Shown: positions 12,292-25,100 of the stretch, one piece after another | How positions within the stretch are numbered: position 1 is the first letter of the stretch | How the letters are laid out: each line of letters begins with the position of its first letter | From: Gyromitra esculenta | Lineage: Eukaryota > Ascomycota > Pezizomycetes > Pezizales > Discinaceae | Direction of reading: 5' to 3' | Assembly (NCBI GenBank): GCA_038503075.1 | Contig: JBCAML010000016.1 | Coordinates: 1,178,001 to 1,242,000, forward strand | Length of the DNA stretch: 64,000 bases | The notes under the pieces: model-generated | Databases searched by the model: none | Told to the model about the DNA's origin: nothing | Seen by the model: only the letters and a program-made list of their open reading frames with translations | Program-made: the position numbers and the translations under genes

Positions 12292-12405
12292 TACTCATGT
12301 CGCCAGTATTACTGTCAGTCACGTGACGAATTTGACCGGTCAAAACTGAATCCCACCCGCCCATTAGTCAGCCTGTGACCGACATTAATTCTGGCGACAT
12401 GAGTA
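12292..12405. mobile_element. 114-bp MITE with TA-flanked inverted repeats
   Basis: The left end TACTCATGTCGCCAGTATTA and right end TAATTCTGGCGACATGAGTA are reverse complements with one mismatch; weaker pairing continues inwards around GTCAC/GTGAC. The element is bounded by TA on both sides, as for Tc1/mariner-type insertions. It has no coding capacity, so it is a non-autonomous element. Confidence 0.75.
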
Positions 12406-15400
12406 TGCCATAGGCCATATATGACAGGCTTACGGAGTTTTCCTGATTCCGGGGATTTAATGGCTAGCTGTCTCACTACCGGGATCTTCCGTTCGTCCTA
12501 GACAACTAGAGAAATCCCGTAGTAATGGTATTCACAGACGCCGTAGGTAGCGCACTTTAGATGGACTTGGAGTTATAAAAATTTAGTTCAAGACGTTTTG
12601 CAAAACTGGGGCTGCGCTGGGGTGTCAGGTGCCCGGGTTGTGACGGTGACAGTAAGTCGCCTAGCCTACATCCTACATCCCCTAGGAGAGCCTGGAGAAA
12701 AGGAATATATCGTAGCTTGATGTGGGAGCCGTGGATACGCGTCAAGTTGGAATTACAGGCAGCTAGGAAGAAATTGAGATAAATCCTCCTTACTGTTCTT
12801 GCCTTCCAGCTATGAGATCTCGAACATGTGAGTTTTAAGAAAACAAATAAACGGAATCCGTGCGGAGCGACATCCGAACCAAACAAACGTTCAAAAACCC
12901 CAACTTAGAGCAAGTTGAAAAGCAGCATATTTGAGCCTATGGGGAGCGTCGTAATCTAAGGGGCGTCGTCATTAGGCTACTATTGTTTCTTTTAGAATCC
13001 ATGGAAATCCGTTAAAACAGAACGCAATGATTGACCGAGTGCGCATGAAGCACCCCCCACTCTAGCTCCTATTTGCCATGAATGAGGAAACGTGTTAGAA
13101 ACCGTCGTAGTATGGAGTGGGGGATAATTCATTCCATAGTCAGCCCCGCTTTTTCACATAATCTTAGCGCAGCCATTCAAAGTAGAAACTAGCCAGAGGA
13201 GGGTGTCGTAACGGCCTTTTCTCTGACAGCTCTACCAATAGCAAAATTGACACAGCGTGATCCCACCATTTTGCCACTCTTCTGGTGATAATCCCCCGTG
13301 TCTGAGAACGAACGAATGGATAGCGTTTCTCTAGGACTGAAGATCCTACATCACGTGCTGTGTGGAATATTCGACCTTGCGACTCGGTGTAAGATGATAT
13401 CTGCTAGTCTCTTGAGATTTAGTTTTTTTCTTAACGATGGCATGGTATAAGTGGGTTTAGCGTTTGTTCTTTTTATGACCATTGTCGGCTCTCCGAACCG
13501 TTGATATGAATCATGTCGTTATTAATCCTCCGGCGGATATCGACATGCTTCGCATGGAATATAGGGATGTTGGTCTTGTTGTTTTATAAGGCCAAAGGAC
13601 AGGATTCGGGTGTGATGTCTATGGAATATCTGAGTTGAACGGATATTCGAGCTGGAGCTAGGTTACTCCCCCACATCGAATTGTGGGGTGGTTAAGTAGG
13701 CCTGCACCATTGTCAACAAGGCGCTTTGGTTGATATATATATTGCCAGCTGTCCCCTTTAGAGGAGGAAGTAGGAGAGTAACTGAAGCCTGAATAAGACG
13801 CGAGGACGGGAGTTGACAGAAAGGCAACTCACTTCTACAACGAGAACGTAAGAATAGTAGATCCGCTGAGCAACGTCGCACATGCAATGCACCTCCCTTC
13901 CGGGGACTCTAACGATAAAACGTCCAGGCAAAGACGGATTGGATATATGCGCGTCTACATGTATTCATCTATTCTACTTAGGGCAAGCATTTAGTACCCG
14001 AGCATGCAAGTGGCATGTAGGGTTTTCTAACCAGCCAGAAAGCTGAAATCCACCTTACCCTCCAACAGGCCAAGACCCGCCTGCCTCGAGTACGTGATAT
14101 GTTGCTGTTCTCTCGCACGCGTAGTTTGTTGAACAAATAACTGCATACGGCCCCATGCACGCTTTTGCGCTGTCAGCTTAAATTACCACAATGAAAGGTT
14201 TGTCGCACGTGAAGACGCAACGCCTGTCAAACCGATGTTCTCGTTTGCTTGTCTACGCGAGTGATGAGACGTGATGGGTTTCCTGCAGGCGATTGGCGTG
14301 GAGCGGCGCAGCGGTTGTCTCTACTGATCGAACTCGCGTCTTGCATCCTCAGTCATCTACACCAACCTACATGTATGCTTGGCTCTGTTCATGAGAGTTC
14401 AATTACAGCCAGTTGCTGCATGCGCGGAAGTAGTCGGTTCACTTGCAGTTGCGGCACTGTGGTTGACGTAAAGTTCAGTCAAATGACGTCTATTTTTTCC
14501 TTTTTAGGTGTTCCCCGCAGCTATTGCTATTCTACCCAAGAACAAAGGAACTGGCGCGTTTAGCAATAGGCAGGTTAGATGAACATCACGACTCGTGGTT
14601 TCAAGTTGAAAAGGTGGTTGCTTTGGAGGTGGGGGGGGACATGAAGGTATTCGCTTAGCTCCTTTGCCGATGTTTTCTCGCCCGAAAGAAGTCCAATACA
14701 AAGCATTGTAACTAGCGGTCATGAGCGTTTGTAAGATTTAGGCATATTTTCGTAAGCACCTGAGACAGCGCCGCATACCAAGCTTCTCACCTGCACGGTT
14801 CAGACCCTACAATTCAACGACCATTTCCAATCTATCGATAAGAGGGAGAGGCTGATTACGACATGCTCCCTAAGCCGATAAAAAACCCCTGTCACGCAAT
14901 TGTATTTTTTCCCGGCTTATTTTCTTTAATGCCCATAGCTACATGTACATGTACATGTAGGCATATCTGATTTCCAAGCCGGACCCTCGTGCATTACTCA
15001 AAATCTGCTAAGCGGGCAGCCCCGATGAACTAAAATAGCAAGGGCGCTTGTTGACAGATTTACAACCGTGACAAATCGGTCGTTTTTCCCCACTAGGAGT
15101 CTAGGTCGGTATCCTTGCACGTGCATCAGGCCGGTAGCCAGCCGTCTAAACCAAGAACAGACAAGTCGATGCTCACTTCCTCGATCGTTGATATTCTGCT
15201 AAGCAGATCGTAATCAACACCTCTGGTACAGCGTAGGGCAAAAAAGATCGAGAAACGTAGACTTGGAATTCGGGGCTGCTATTGGCTCCCCAGAATTTTT
15301 CAGGAAGATTCTAGCAGTTGGATTGGCCGCGGAGCCCTGTCAGTGGACCCTGGTTTCTCGACCTTTTTTTGCCGTACGCTGTATGGTATCAATATGTAGA

Positions 15401-15771
15401 CTAAAACCAGCATCAAAATGCAAGGGGACAGCGATAGCACGGCTAAAACTTGGTGGAGAATAGGAGAAGAGAATATTCTGGCCCATACACGTGCTCTTAC
15501 CTTTGCAGGCCCTGGAACTTCCCGTGGCCCCGTCACGTCTTGGAGGGGGAGAGTGTGGTGGGGCAGATTTCTACCTATTCCGGCGATAACTACGCAGCAG
15601 GGAAATCCGTATATAAACATCCCTCTGCCCCCCCATCCTCATCAATTCCCCATCCTGCACTGCAACTTCCAGCCATCCAGCCATCCATCCATCAATTCGA
15701 TCATCTAGATTCCATCTCGTCGCCATTTCACCAAAAAGTTAACCAGCTTTACAAACACTCAATCAATCACA
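12406..15771. other. Gene-free intergenic DNA with TACATGTA clusters
   Basis: No supportable gene was found. The stretch contains a triple TACATGTA palindrome at about 14939-14960 and single sites near 13957 and 14369. The last 200 bp is the pyrimidine-rich promoter of the quinone reductase gene. Confidence 0.55.
15609..15617 (+). promoter_or_regulatory. TATA-like box of the quinone reductase gene
   Basis: GTATATAAAC lies about 160 bp upstream of the ATG at 15772 and is followed by a CT-rich stretch typical of fungal transcription start regions. Confidence 0.45.
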
Positions 15772-16520
15772 ATGGCTCCTCGCGTTGCTATCATCATCTA
15801 CTCCATGTACGGACACATTGGCAAGCTTGCTGAAGCTGAGAAGGCTGGCATTGAGTCTGCTGGAGGTTCCGTTGATGTTTACCAGTGAGTAAATCCATGG
15901 TTTCTATTGTTTGGAGGGACATCTGTCTTGCATTGGCCTCGTACTAATACGACTATTACTACTAGGATCCCCGAGACTCTCCCTGAAGATGTCCTCGCAA
16001 AGATGCACGCTGCTCCCAAGACCGATCTCCCCATCATCACTGCCCCGAAGCTGAAGGAGTATGATGCTTTCCTCTTCGGTATCCCCACCCGTTATGGAAA
16101 CTTCCCCGGTCAATGGAAGGCATTCATCGATACCACTGGTGGTCTCTGGGGAGAAGGTGCCCTCTGCGGTAAATACGCTGGTGTCTTCATCTCCACCGGC
16201 ACCCAGGGTGGTGGACAGGAAGTCACCGCTCTCAACAGCATGTCCACTCTTGCCCATCATGGTATTATCTTCGTTCCTTTCGGATACAAGCACGCTTTCC
16301 CCATCCTTGCCAACAACAATGAGGTTCGCGGTGGCTCCCCTTGGGGAGCCGGTACTTTTGCTGTAAGATTTTCTCTCCTAATTTTTTTTGATGGTTAGGT
16401 TGCTGACGCTTTGACCAGGGTGCCGATGGATCTCGCTCACCCTCCGCTGCGGAGCTTGAACTCGCAACTATCCAAGGCAGAAGCTTCTACGAGACTGTTG
16501 CCAGGGTCAACTTTGCCTGA
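15772..16520 (+). CDS. WrbA-type NAD(P)H:quinone oxidoreductase (flavodoxin-like)
   Basis: The CDS is join(15772..15884, 15966..16362, 16419..16520), 203 aa. It belongs to the type IV FMN-dependent quinone reductases: bacterial WrbA, yeast Pst2/Rfs1/Ycp4, and the mould allergens Alt a 7 and Cla h 7. The flavodoxin fold is complete: [18 protein letters not shown] (FMN phosphate loop), [20 protein letters not shown], the insertion with [28 protein letters not shown], and the closing [14 protein letters not shown]. These cytosolic or eisosome-associated enzymes reduce quinones by two electrons and protect from oxidative stress. Length equals the family norm. Both introns are phase-consistent. 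Confidence 0.95.
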
Positions 16521-18011
16521 CTGCATGGTACCCCAGAGGAGTCAGGTGCCGCCGCTAGAGAAGAAAATGGTACAAAAAATCAGGATGCCGTTCCAGAGAA
16601 GAAGAGAAGAGATCTCGATGAGGAGGGAGGCCCTTGTGGCCTGCCTGTCAAATGCAGCATCGTATAATATTTAATGTTGTAGCTTGGGGGCATTTCCTTT
16701 CACTTGTTGTCTTTTTTGCCTTCGATTTGCTTTTGGTCGTTTCGGTATTAGTATTTTTGTTTCCTTTTGCATAGCATAGCGATTTTGATGTTAATATCCA
16801 AATTGAGTAACGTTTCACAAATACTTTAAATTCTTCGCTTGTTTCCGTACCTTTTTGTGCACGGGTTGCTGATTCCGTCGCTGCCTATCCCTGACAAACC
16901 TTTAAAGAAGCGGGGCTTTGAACAAACCCTATCCGAGTTGCACAACGCCAGGCTGTAGGGTGAATTCGGCACTCGAGTCAAACCGGCATCCTGGTAAACA
17001 TTTAACCAGGTTCTAAATTACTGCAGCACGATACACGAACTGATAAAGCCCCACGAACGAGTGATCCACGGTGAACCATGTAGATAGGGTTTCTTTTGAA
17101 GTTACACATCGACTAGTCCCTTTCCAGAGGGTTGTTTTGAAGTTCCCAGGATAAGGTTATATTTTTTTCCAGAAACCTTGTTTCCACTCCTATTCTCAAA
17201 AATTTAAGTATAAAACTTAGAATAAGTCAAAGCTCGCGAGACCCGGAAGACTATATAGAGAGCAAGGGCAGACACTCAGATCGTCCGTAACTCTAGGGTT
17301 AGGGATGTATTTATTAAAGTGTTAGAATACAAATCTCGTTAGCTTCGGACATGGATAATCACTCGCTCACACCCAACTGAAACCGGTTTTTGTTTTTTGT
17401 TTAACTCATTAATTGTAATTAGCACTAGAGCTATGACAATACAAAATATATCAACTACATATTTCCATTTCCTTTCTCATATCTCATCTTAACTGAAATA
17501 GTAAGGGTCCTTGTTTTTTTCTGGGTTTTAGGTACTGCAACAGGGTACGTGCCTTCTAGTGGCGAGTATAGTAGGGGGTTTTGATATTGGGCACTACTGT
17601 TGGTGGATCCATAGAGGATCAAGGAAATGTGTTTAGGTGCAAGCTAATACGCACAGGACCGTTGATGGCGGAGTTAGGCTGTTGCTAAGATCTCGGAGTC
17701 TACTGTGGTCAGGACAAATCAAACCAGACAGTTCCGCGAGAGGTATATCGTAGCTGCAGGAGATAAAAATATGTGTTTCCAGCCAAGTGGTGGGTTAAGA
17801 CCTTCGCTAGGCTTGAATCCTAGGGGTTAGAATAGCCTAGTTGATTCAAGTAATTGTTTCAGTTGATTGAAGCAAACAAGTGGCCAACTTGAACATTCTC
17901 CAGTGATTCTACGTGTGCGTTATATATAGTCCGATCTCTGCTTATGTCTCCTTTAGCCCGCTTCAGATCTCCCACCCTAGTCTGCGGCGTATACTTCTTC
18001 CTATTATAGAT
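16521..18011. other. Intergenic, no gene seen
   Basis: This holds the quinone reductase 3' UTR and AT-rich sequence. A TATATATA-like box (about 17921-17928) may serve the small Cys-rich gene at 18012. Confidence 0.55.
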
Positions 18012-18278
18012 ATGTGCACTTCTTCAGTTCAAGCTCAGCAGTCCGTAGACGGAGTTATTGCAACGCCGCCGCCGCCGCCGCCACAACCCAAGTGTCCGGA
18101 ACCTCGCCCATCCTCACCCAATCTTGGTAAAGCCGCATGGTCTAAATGGGAGTGTTGCGGTTGTAAGTACGATCATTCTAGGAAAATGAAAGTTTGCGAC
18201 ATCTGCGAGCACTCGCGCTGTGATAAGTGCATGCTCGTCTATACAGGTGTGGGTCTCCGCAAGGGCGGGATTATTTAA
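18012..18278 (+). CDS. Small Cys-rich (zinc-finger-like) protein, 88 aa
   Basis: The single-exon frame starts at the first ATG after a TATA-like box and encodes MCTSSVQAQQSVDG, a Pro-rich linker (PPPPPPQPKCPEPRP), then WECCGCKYDHSRKMKVCDIC and EHSRCDKCML. The spacing C-x2-C-x10-C-x2-C-x4-C-x2-C resembles small zinc-binding fungal proteins that carry W-x-C-x2-C...C-x2-C-x-H-x2-C-x2-C. There is no signal peptide or membrane segment. The function is unknown. Support comes from the compact Cys pattern and intact frame; expression is untested. Confidence 0.6.
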   Translation: MCTSSVQAQQSVDGVIATPPPPPPQPKCPEPRPSSPNLGKAAWSKWECCGCKYDHSRKMKVCDICEHSRCDKCMLVYTGVGLRKGGII

Positions 18279-19270
18279 GCTGTAGGTGGATATGAGTGAG
18301 TGAGTGAGTGAGGTTTGGTTTTGGTTTTGGTTTGGTTTTTTTAGAGTGTTTATGTCTGTTTTTAAATCTATGTGGTGGTTTGGTTATTCAGTTGTTGGAT
18401 TGGGATTATTTCTCATTTGCTTTCGTGGGTTCTAGGATGTATACGTAATAGAGCTGGGGTGTGGGACAACCCTGGTATTAAAGAGTGGGAGATCGACTTG
18501 AACTATAACGTCTTCCCGAGAAACATAACGATGTGCAGTAATTAAACGCAGTGAGAATTGGAAAGAGCCTAGTATTTTTGTGTGATAGGATTCAGTAATG
18601 TGCATCTGATCTTTGGCGGTTATAACCCTATGTCTAGTTTTTCTTTTTACTGAAGCAACAGCTGTAGCTCTATTGATATAATTAAATGCTGTCTGCTCCT
18701 CTAAAGTACCGTGTACTCGTAGTTAACTGGGTGGGAATCTCGGTATAACTATTACAATACACGCGGTTTTTACAGTCTTGATAGTAGGAGATAGTGTATG
18801 AAGTAGGCTGGTCTTGGCGGGTCTCGAATATCTTATACATATAAAACTTTCTCTTTCCTCTCCGCTTACTAGCCCTTGGAAGTTTTCTCGGTTTTCTTTC
18901 TTAGTGCTGACTTATTTGCCTAATGCCCCTCTGGGCTTAAGCACCAGCCTCCTACATGTAGTTATGGGAACTACACATCACGTGAGCTGTAACCTGAGCG
19001 GCGCGTTTTTCTCAACTTGCTTCTCTCTTCACTTTAGTTATTAAAAAAATCATCTATTTTTAGCTCCGGCTAGCCAAGACACGGCTACAATGAAACACCG
19101 ATGGAATACCGATCAAGAGTAAAGTAGCTCGGCTCATCGTGGTTGCCTTTATATATGGTACGAAGAACTGAAGCATGTCGTCTTGTATCCCCAATTTCGG
19201 TTTGAGCAAAGCCACTCGATACGAACCTTGGCGTCAGGCGTCAAACCCTGGGTATGGGGCAACGATACAT
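18279..19270. other. Intergenic, no gene seen
   Basis: It has a (GAGT)n run at about 18293-18309 and T/G-rich sequence, with a TACATGTA site near 18953. No gene was recognised. Confidence 0.55.
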
Positions 19271-19271
19271 A

Positions 19272-19436
19272 CCGTATGTACTCATGAAATACGACCCAGC
19301 CCTGCCCCGTGGCCTATGCAGGGAACGAGCTTCTAAATGATAAGATTTTGTGGCTTGGATTCTTTTTCGCCAAGCTCAATACTATATCAAGTTTAGCTCA
19401 GGGCAAAGCTGGGTCGTATTTCACGAGTACATATGG
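19272..19436. mobile_element. MITE with about 38-bp inverted repeats
   Basis: The left arm 19272-19309 and right arm 19399-19436 pair as reverse complements with few mismatches (core CATGAAATACGACCCAGC). The inner TA dinucleotides at 19279-19280 and 19428-19429 and the TACTCATG start recall the 12.3-kb MITE. It is non-coding and about 150-165 bp long. Confidence 0.75.
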
Positions 19437-19904
19437 TATCCATGATCCTAAGAACTGCCGGACTCTGGAACTGTAGCTATAGGGTAGCGACGCATGTCGT
19501 ATCACTCGAGGGTTTAAGGCTACGAATTATCATTTAGCCTGTCACCCTCCTATTGGGTGCTGCTCAGGCACTACCTTAAAAAGCACAGATCGAGCTGTAT
19601 CGTATAAACAGCGGATTCGGCTAGACGCAGCGAATGAAATACTCTCGATCTACTGGTGCGGGAAATTTTGAAGCACGGAACGAAGCAATGTAGAACATCG
19701 TATGTGTCCTATCGGGGACGGGGTATTTATGCAGAATACAAGCCTCCACCCAGACCGCATCGTAGGTCGCTAAAATGTCCCTCCAAGGTCGTTCCGCGAT
19801 ACCTGTGCGCTTTACAAATAACGAACCAAAAAAAATGAGTAAGCAGCGTGGCCAATTTGATCAGTATAAACCCATAACAAAATTTTACGATGATTACTGC
19901 ACAC

Positions 19905-20348
19905 ATACTATCGCCTGTGGGAAAGCGTTCGAGGAAAAGACAGAGAAATAGAGCAAAGACAAAACTCTAGAGAGGGGCGGATTCGGAACTGTTTGGCTGG
20001 AGAAAGAGGGAGAGGTGCTCTCAGGGCTGTGAAGCAGATACTCAAGGCCAGCATCCTACCCGGTTCAGGGGAGTTACTAGCTTTATCGACTCTAAAGGCT
20101 ATAAGTAAAAAATTTCCCAGCTTTTTGTCAATTTTTAGGATTAATAAATTATATCTCCCAATATCCAACCGTATTTGTTCAACTACTTGGGTGGTTTGAA
20201 AACGAAGGGCATATATACTTTGCCGTGGAGTACATCGAGTACGGGGATCTCTCTAAACTCATTCACGAGAATATTATGACCGAAAAAGGTGCTAAAGTTA
20301 TCACAACCCAACTATTTGAGGACCTGCCGATCGGGCATAAAGAACTTC
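19905..20348 (+). pseudogene. Protein kinase relic (N-lobe only)
   Basis: Pieces of a Ser/Thr kinase N-lobe occur in order in different frames. TLERGGFGTVWLE is the Gly-rich loop (about 19964-20005). ALRAVKQILK is the catalytic-lysine strand, shifted by one frame. Then comes VFVQLLGWFENEGHIYFAVEYIEYGDLSKLI (about 20165-20290), the hinge region, again in another frame. Similarity stops just before the HRD loop and a stop codon follows at 20346-20348. The layout resembles fungal kinases with an N-lobe of this type (Cmk/FHA-kinase group is only a guess). Frameshifts and loss of the catalytic loop make it a pseudogene. Confidence 0.72.
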
Positions 20349-22142
20349 CAGGACAGTAGATACTGCTTGCACATATGGGAGCAAATTTTATTTGGTATTC
20401 ACGTTTTTTCTCATGCTGCATGTATATGTGTATCTGTAAGGCTAACTATATACTCTACAATCTCAGCTTGCTAGTACACAGAATTATTCCTGTCCGCTAC
20501 CCAAGCTAACATCAACCGAGTGATATTTCATGATGTTATACAAGCAGTAGGGCTATTATTCACTTAGCCATTAGGCATATACATAGGCAGCAGAATGGTA
20601 ACTACATGTACATGTACATGTACACATAATGTAGTCATTCATTTACATGTAATGCACAGGTATGCAGTATAGCTCTGATCCCATATTTCTCGTCAACTGC
20701 ATGAGGAACACTGAAAGCCAAAAACTAGTGCCCATGATCCTAGTTAAAAGCACACTCCATTTCCTCGGCAATCTACATCAAACTCTCAAGAAACCCAAAG
20801 AATCAAAGCCACATGCAACAAAGTCCCCAAAAGCACATATAACACTCTGCAGCCTCCAAATCTCACCTACTGGCCAGAGCCCTCCAGCCAATCACCCTCC
20901 TTTATGCACAAACCCCTAATCCCACCTCAAAACCAATCACAGTATAAGTGACGTGACATGACGTGGTAACCCCCCCCCTTCTCCCCGCCCCCAAATTCTG
21001 TCACAGCAAAGGAAAGAGAAGGAAAAAAAAAAACCACATGCAGAAGAACCTAGGTAAGGGAAAAAAATTTCCCGTCTCCTCCCCCCCTCAAGCTCCCACC
21101 TTTCGATCGTCACGCAAAATACAGTTTCCGATGTTCGTCTCCATAATGAGTTTTTTGCGTCATGTCTTACCTTAGTGTATTATACGGGTTACCGTCCCCC
21201 CATTTCCCCATTTCTCCATTTCTTCCTCTTTCTTTTCTTTTTGTGAGGTTCGTTTTTTTTTTCCTTTCTTTCTTTCTTTCCCCCAAACCACCCGCACGTA
21301 GGGTATGTAGGGATAAAGAAAGACAGAGGAGTACCTTGTGTTACTATGCACACGTGTGCTACCGTTACGCGAGGGAAAAATACCAAGCCAATGATTTTCC
21401 TACGCGCCGAAGCGAAAGTGAAAGTGGAAAGAAAAAAAAAAGGGAGGGGACGCCAGTTAGCAGTTAAACCCTGCGGTAGGGAGTAAGAAGGGGAGGGATG
21501 GAGAGAGAGAGAGGGAGAGAGAGAGAGAGAATTGTAACGAGTGATAGATGGTGATTATTAGTTGGAGTGAGGATGACCAGCATCTGGCCATCTCCATCTA
21601 GGTACCATCTCCATCTCCCTCCGAATCTTCTCATCCGCTCTCATCCCGTATACTCTAAAACAGGGCTGGCATTAGATATGTCATATCTATTGCTCTGTTT
21701 TATAACCTATGGATTAACCTAATATTTATACAAGCTTATTCCCAAGCTAGCGCGCGCCTTCCAGACTCATACAAAATGAATGATACTAAAAAGGAATGCC
21801 TAAAAGAACACCCAGCCATTCGTTACCCAGCCGTTTAAAATAAGATATGAAGAAAAAAGGTCATTATTAACAAGAGCCCCCCACCGTCTGAATAACCACC
21901 GTCACCCCACTCCTAGAGAAGCAGGAGGAGTAAATAAAAATAATAGTAATAAAAAAAGCAGATATATGCAACCGTATCATACCCATACCATAACCATAAC
22001 CATAACCATAACCATAACCATCCTAACAAAAATAAATAAAACGCCCATAATCCAACAAAAAAAGAAATTCGTCATCCATACAAAACAAAATAAAAAAAAG
22101 GAAGTTTGCAAAGTAGAGTTAGAGTAGAACCAAAGCAGAGAC
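20349..22142. other. Gene-free region with simple repeats
   Basis: It contains TACATGTACATGTACATGTAC at about 20604-20624, a (GA)n block near 21497-21530, and a hexamer array (CATAAC)n at about 21988-22020. No supportable gene was found. Confidence 0.6.
21986..22021. repeat. (CATAAC)n hexamer microsatellite
   Basis: About five to six tandem copies of CATAAC/CCATAA lie just 3' of the 22143-25295 gene. The unit is not a telomere (TTAGGG) repeat. Confidence 0.85.
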
Positions 22143-25100
22143 TCAAATATATCCACCCTGTCCAGCACCAATAACCGTAATCTTCCTCTTCAGTTCCATC
22201 CTCCGCCTCTCTTCCTTCTTTCGTTGATCCTTCACCATATACTTCTCAAACACACCCTTAAACCCTCTACTACCTGGACTCGATGCCAATCCGTCATCGC
22301 CATCACTACCTGACGATCCCATCGGTGGTGATCTTGGCGTCGGGATAGGAGGTAACGCGGACATGGTAGGCATTGTTGCTGCGGTGGATGGAGGGGGTGT
22401 GATGTCAGGGCGCTTTAGATGGCTGTTCATACTATTGCTCCTATTACCACCGAGTGTCATAGGGGGTCGCTCAGATTTGGATTCTGGTCGAGCAAGGATG
22501 CTTTTTCCGAGTGTGACAATGCTGTCGCTACGCCCACTTGCGATTCTGCTGCCAACGCGCGAGACGAGCCCGGATCCTGATAGCGAGGTTGATGCGCGGT
22601 TATTGAGGGTGGGTGCGAATGGGATGAGTGTGATTTTATGGCTCTCTGTGCTCTTCCGTTGGATTTCTTCAGCGGAGTTGGGACGTAGTTCAGCGTGGCT
22701 ACTTGGGATAGCGCTAACGCTCATTTTCCGGATTCCTTCCTTTGCGGCTGCGACTCCGAGTTTTCGCCGGACAGTCGTGACGCTGGGGAGGTGGAAATGA
22801 TTGAAGACTGAAGCACGCCATGACTTCTCCACCGACTCAGCCTCGGAATAATCACTCCATCTGCTGCTATGGTGGACCGACGCCGGGGAAGGCTCCGCGG
22901 GAGTTGTTGGTGTTGGCGGAATCATGGGTCCCATGTATGCTGTTGCAGTCCCCATGGCGATCCCCATGGCCGTTGCCGTTGCCGTTGTAGGGCTCACGTT
23001 GGGTGATCCACTTGTAGCGAAAGGTGGGCGAGTAGGGAACGTTGTAGTAGTGGGGGAACTCATAATCGGTTCCAACCCACTATTATATCGAGCACGAAAA
23101 CTCACCGCTGCGGGACTCGCTGGATCTAACATCTCCGCTAACGCCGCTAGTTCTTCTTTTCGTTGCTTTTCAGCCGCTGCGTATATCTTGTCGTTATCGG
23201 ACGAGCTCCAGGATGGGTGAATCGTGTATGTTGGCCTGAAATCTGCGTCAAGGAGATGTGCGTGCACGACTTGCGCCTGAGCCTGTGATTGAGACCTCGG
23301 GCGAGCCGGCACGGTGAACATGTCACCGATGGTGAGGTCGCTTATCACAATATTAAAGATATCCGCCTCGTCACCAGGCAGGGTCGAGAGCAGAACGGGA
23401 TACTCGTCAAGTGCGTATTCGCCCAATGCAGCAAGGTCCGAATCAGCGTTGAAAGAGTTCGTGAGGGATCTCGTGGCAACAGGCGCAGAAGGGGAGCGTT
23501 TCGGGGGGTCGAAGGTGAACGAGTCACTCGAGTCCGATTCCTCCCTACTACGAGACCGAGACCCGCGGGATCCACGGGATCCGCGGGATGTCCGTATATC
23601 CGCGGACGACTGCGAGCCCCCCACACCTCCCGCTGCGTAGATCTGCGAGTCCCTAAGTTCAGTTGCTGTCGTGACTAACTTGAATGCCACTTCAAGCTGC
23701 TCGCCTTTGCTGGCGCGCCGCGAGTGGCGAGATCTCTTGCGGCTATCATAACCGTCGGATGCCGTTGTGGCGGATCTGTATATCCCCCGCATCGCTGCCG
23801 CGGGACGAGGCTGCGGCTGTTCAAGTTGCAATGATGATCTAGTGGAGCGGGATGCACGGTTTTCGGAGGAAGAGATGTTTGGGGTGAGACTCGGCACAGT
23901 ACCAGGCGTGGGTCCCTTCTTTAGCGTGAGTGGCTGCCAAGGTTTTAACTCCTGCGGTTGCGGCTTCAAGATTTTGGGGCGCGCGGAGGAATCGGAGTCG
24001 CTGATGTTCCAGTTATCGAGGATATGATCTTTCAGTTTCTCTTTCTCCTTCGGCTTCTCCGCGGTCTTAGGCGGGGTTTGTTGGGGTTTTGGGCTTTCCT
24101 TGGGCCTATCGAAATGTTTTTCTTTTTTCTCCTTCTTCTCTCTCTCTTTCAGTGCTTTGGCTTTTATTGTTGCGGCTGATGGGTGTTTAACTGATACCGA
24201 AGAAGGTGGGGCTGCAATTGGTGCGTACATAGCTGATATTGGGGCAGGTGCAGTGACCGGCGGAGGCTTTGCCGTCATGGGAGACTGTACACCTGGGGTG
24301 CCTGTCCTTGATGCAGGTAATGGCGGATATGCCATTCCAATTCCCAATACCGCCTTCATCTTTCCCGACGGGTTACGAGTGAGGTTGGGCACAGGGCGAG
24401 TACTATAGCCGGCGGGCATTGAAGCCCATTCTGACTCTTCCCGGGAGTTGGCAGAAGGAGCGGGGGAAATAGAGCGATGTCCATTGCTGGTTTTTGGAGA
24501 GGAGGAAGGTGGAGTGGAGATGGAGTGGCGGATTGAAGCGCTGGAAGAGATGGAGGGACGGTTGGAGGAGCTGGAGGAGGGAGGCAATGGAGGAAGATGG
24601 CTGGGCGACTGTGGGTAGTTGGGGGACTGCAGGGAGTGTCAGTTTCACACAAAAGACCTGGGGGAGGGTTAGGTATGGGTATGACGTAAACGCACCATTG
24701 GCGTCACGGGAGTACTAGGCGTTCGTCGCCCACTAGTTCGCCCACTATTCCGTCCGCTGGTCCGCCCACTGCTGGTCCGCCCACTGTTTCGCCTGCTGTT
24801 CTGCCCACTCGCTCGCCCGCTGTCCCGCCGGCTGTTCCTCCCATCGTCTTGCTCCCTCAGTCTTCTCTCAATCTCACTCGCCCGCACATCCCTCCCGCTA
24901 TTCCGTCTACTGTCCCGTCGCACGGCGAATCTCCCATCACGGTCAGCCGGACTCTCGGCCCTTGAGCTCGCTGCGCTGCTACTCGACGACGTCTCAGTCT
25001 CGCTGTTATCAAACAAGCCCGAGATATACGTCGGTGTGGCGCTCCTACCCTCCCTACGCTTATCGTCGCTGGGCCGTCTCTTGCTTTTTTTGTCGGTATC

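Noticed and set aside
21986..22021. Telomere-like repeat
   Set aside because: The unit is CATAAC, not the TTAGGG of filamentous fungi, and it is internal and short.
22363..24408. Several plus-strand frames of 100-145 codons
   Set aside because: They lie opposite the minus-strand 1027-aa gene and have hydrophobic, low-complexity composition typical of antisense frames.
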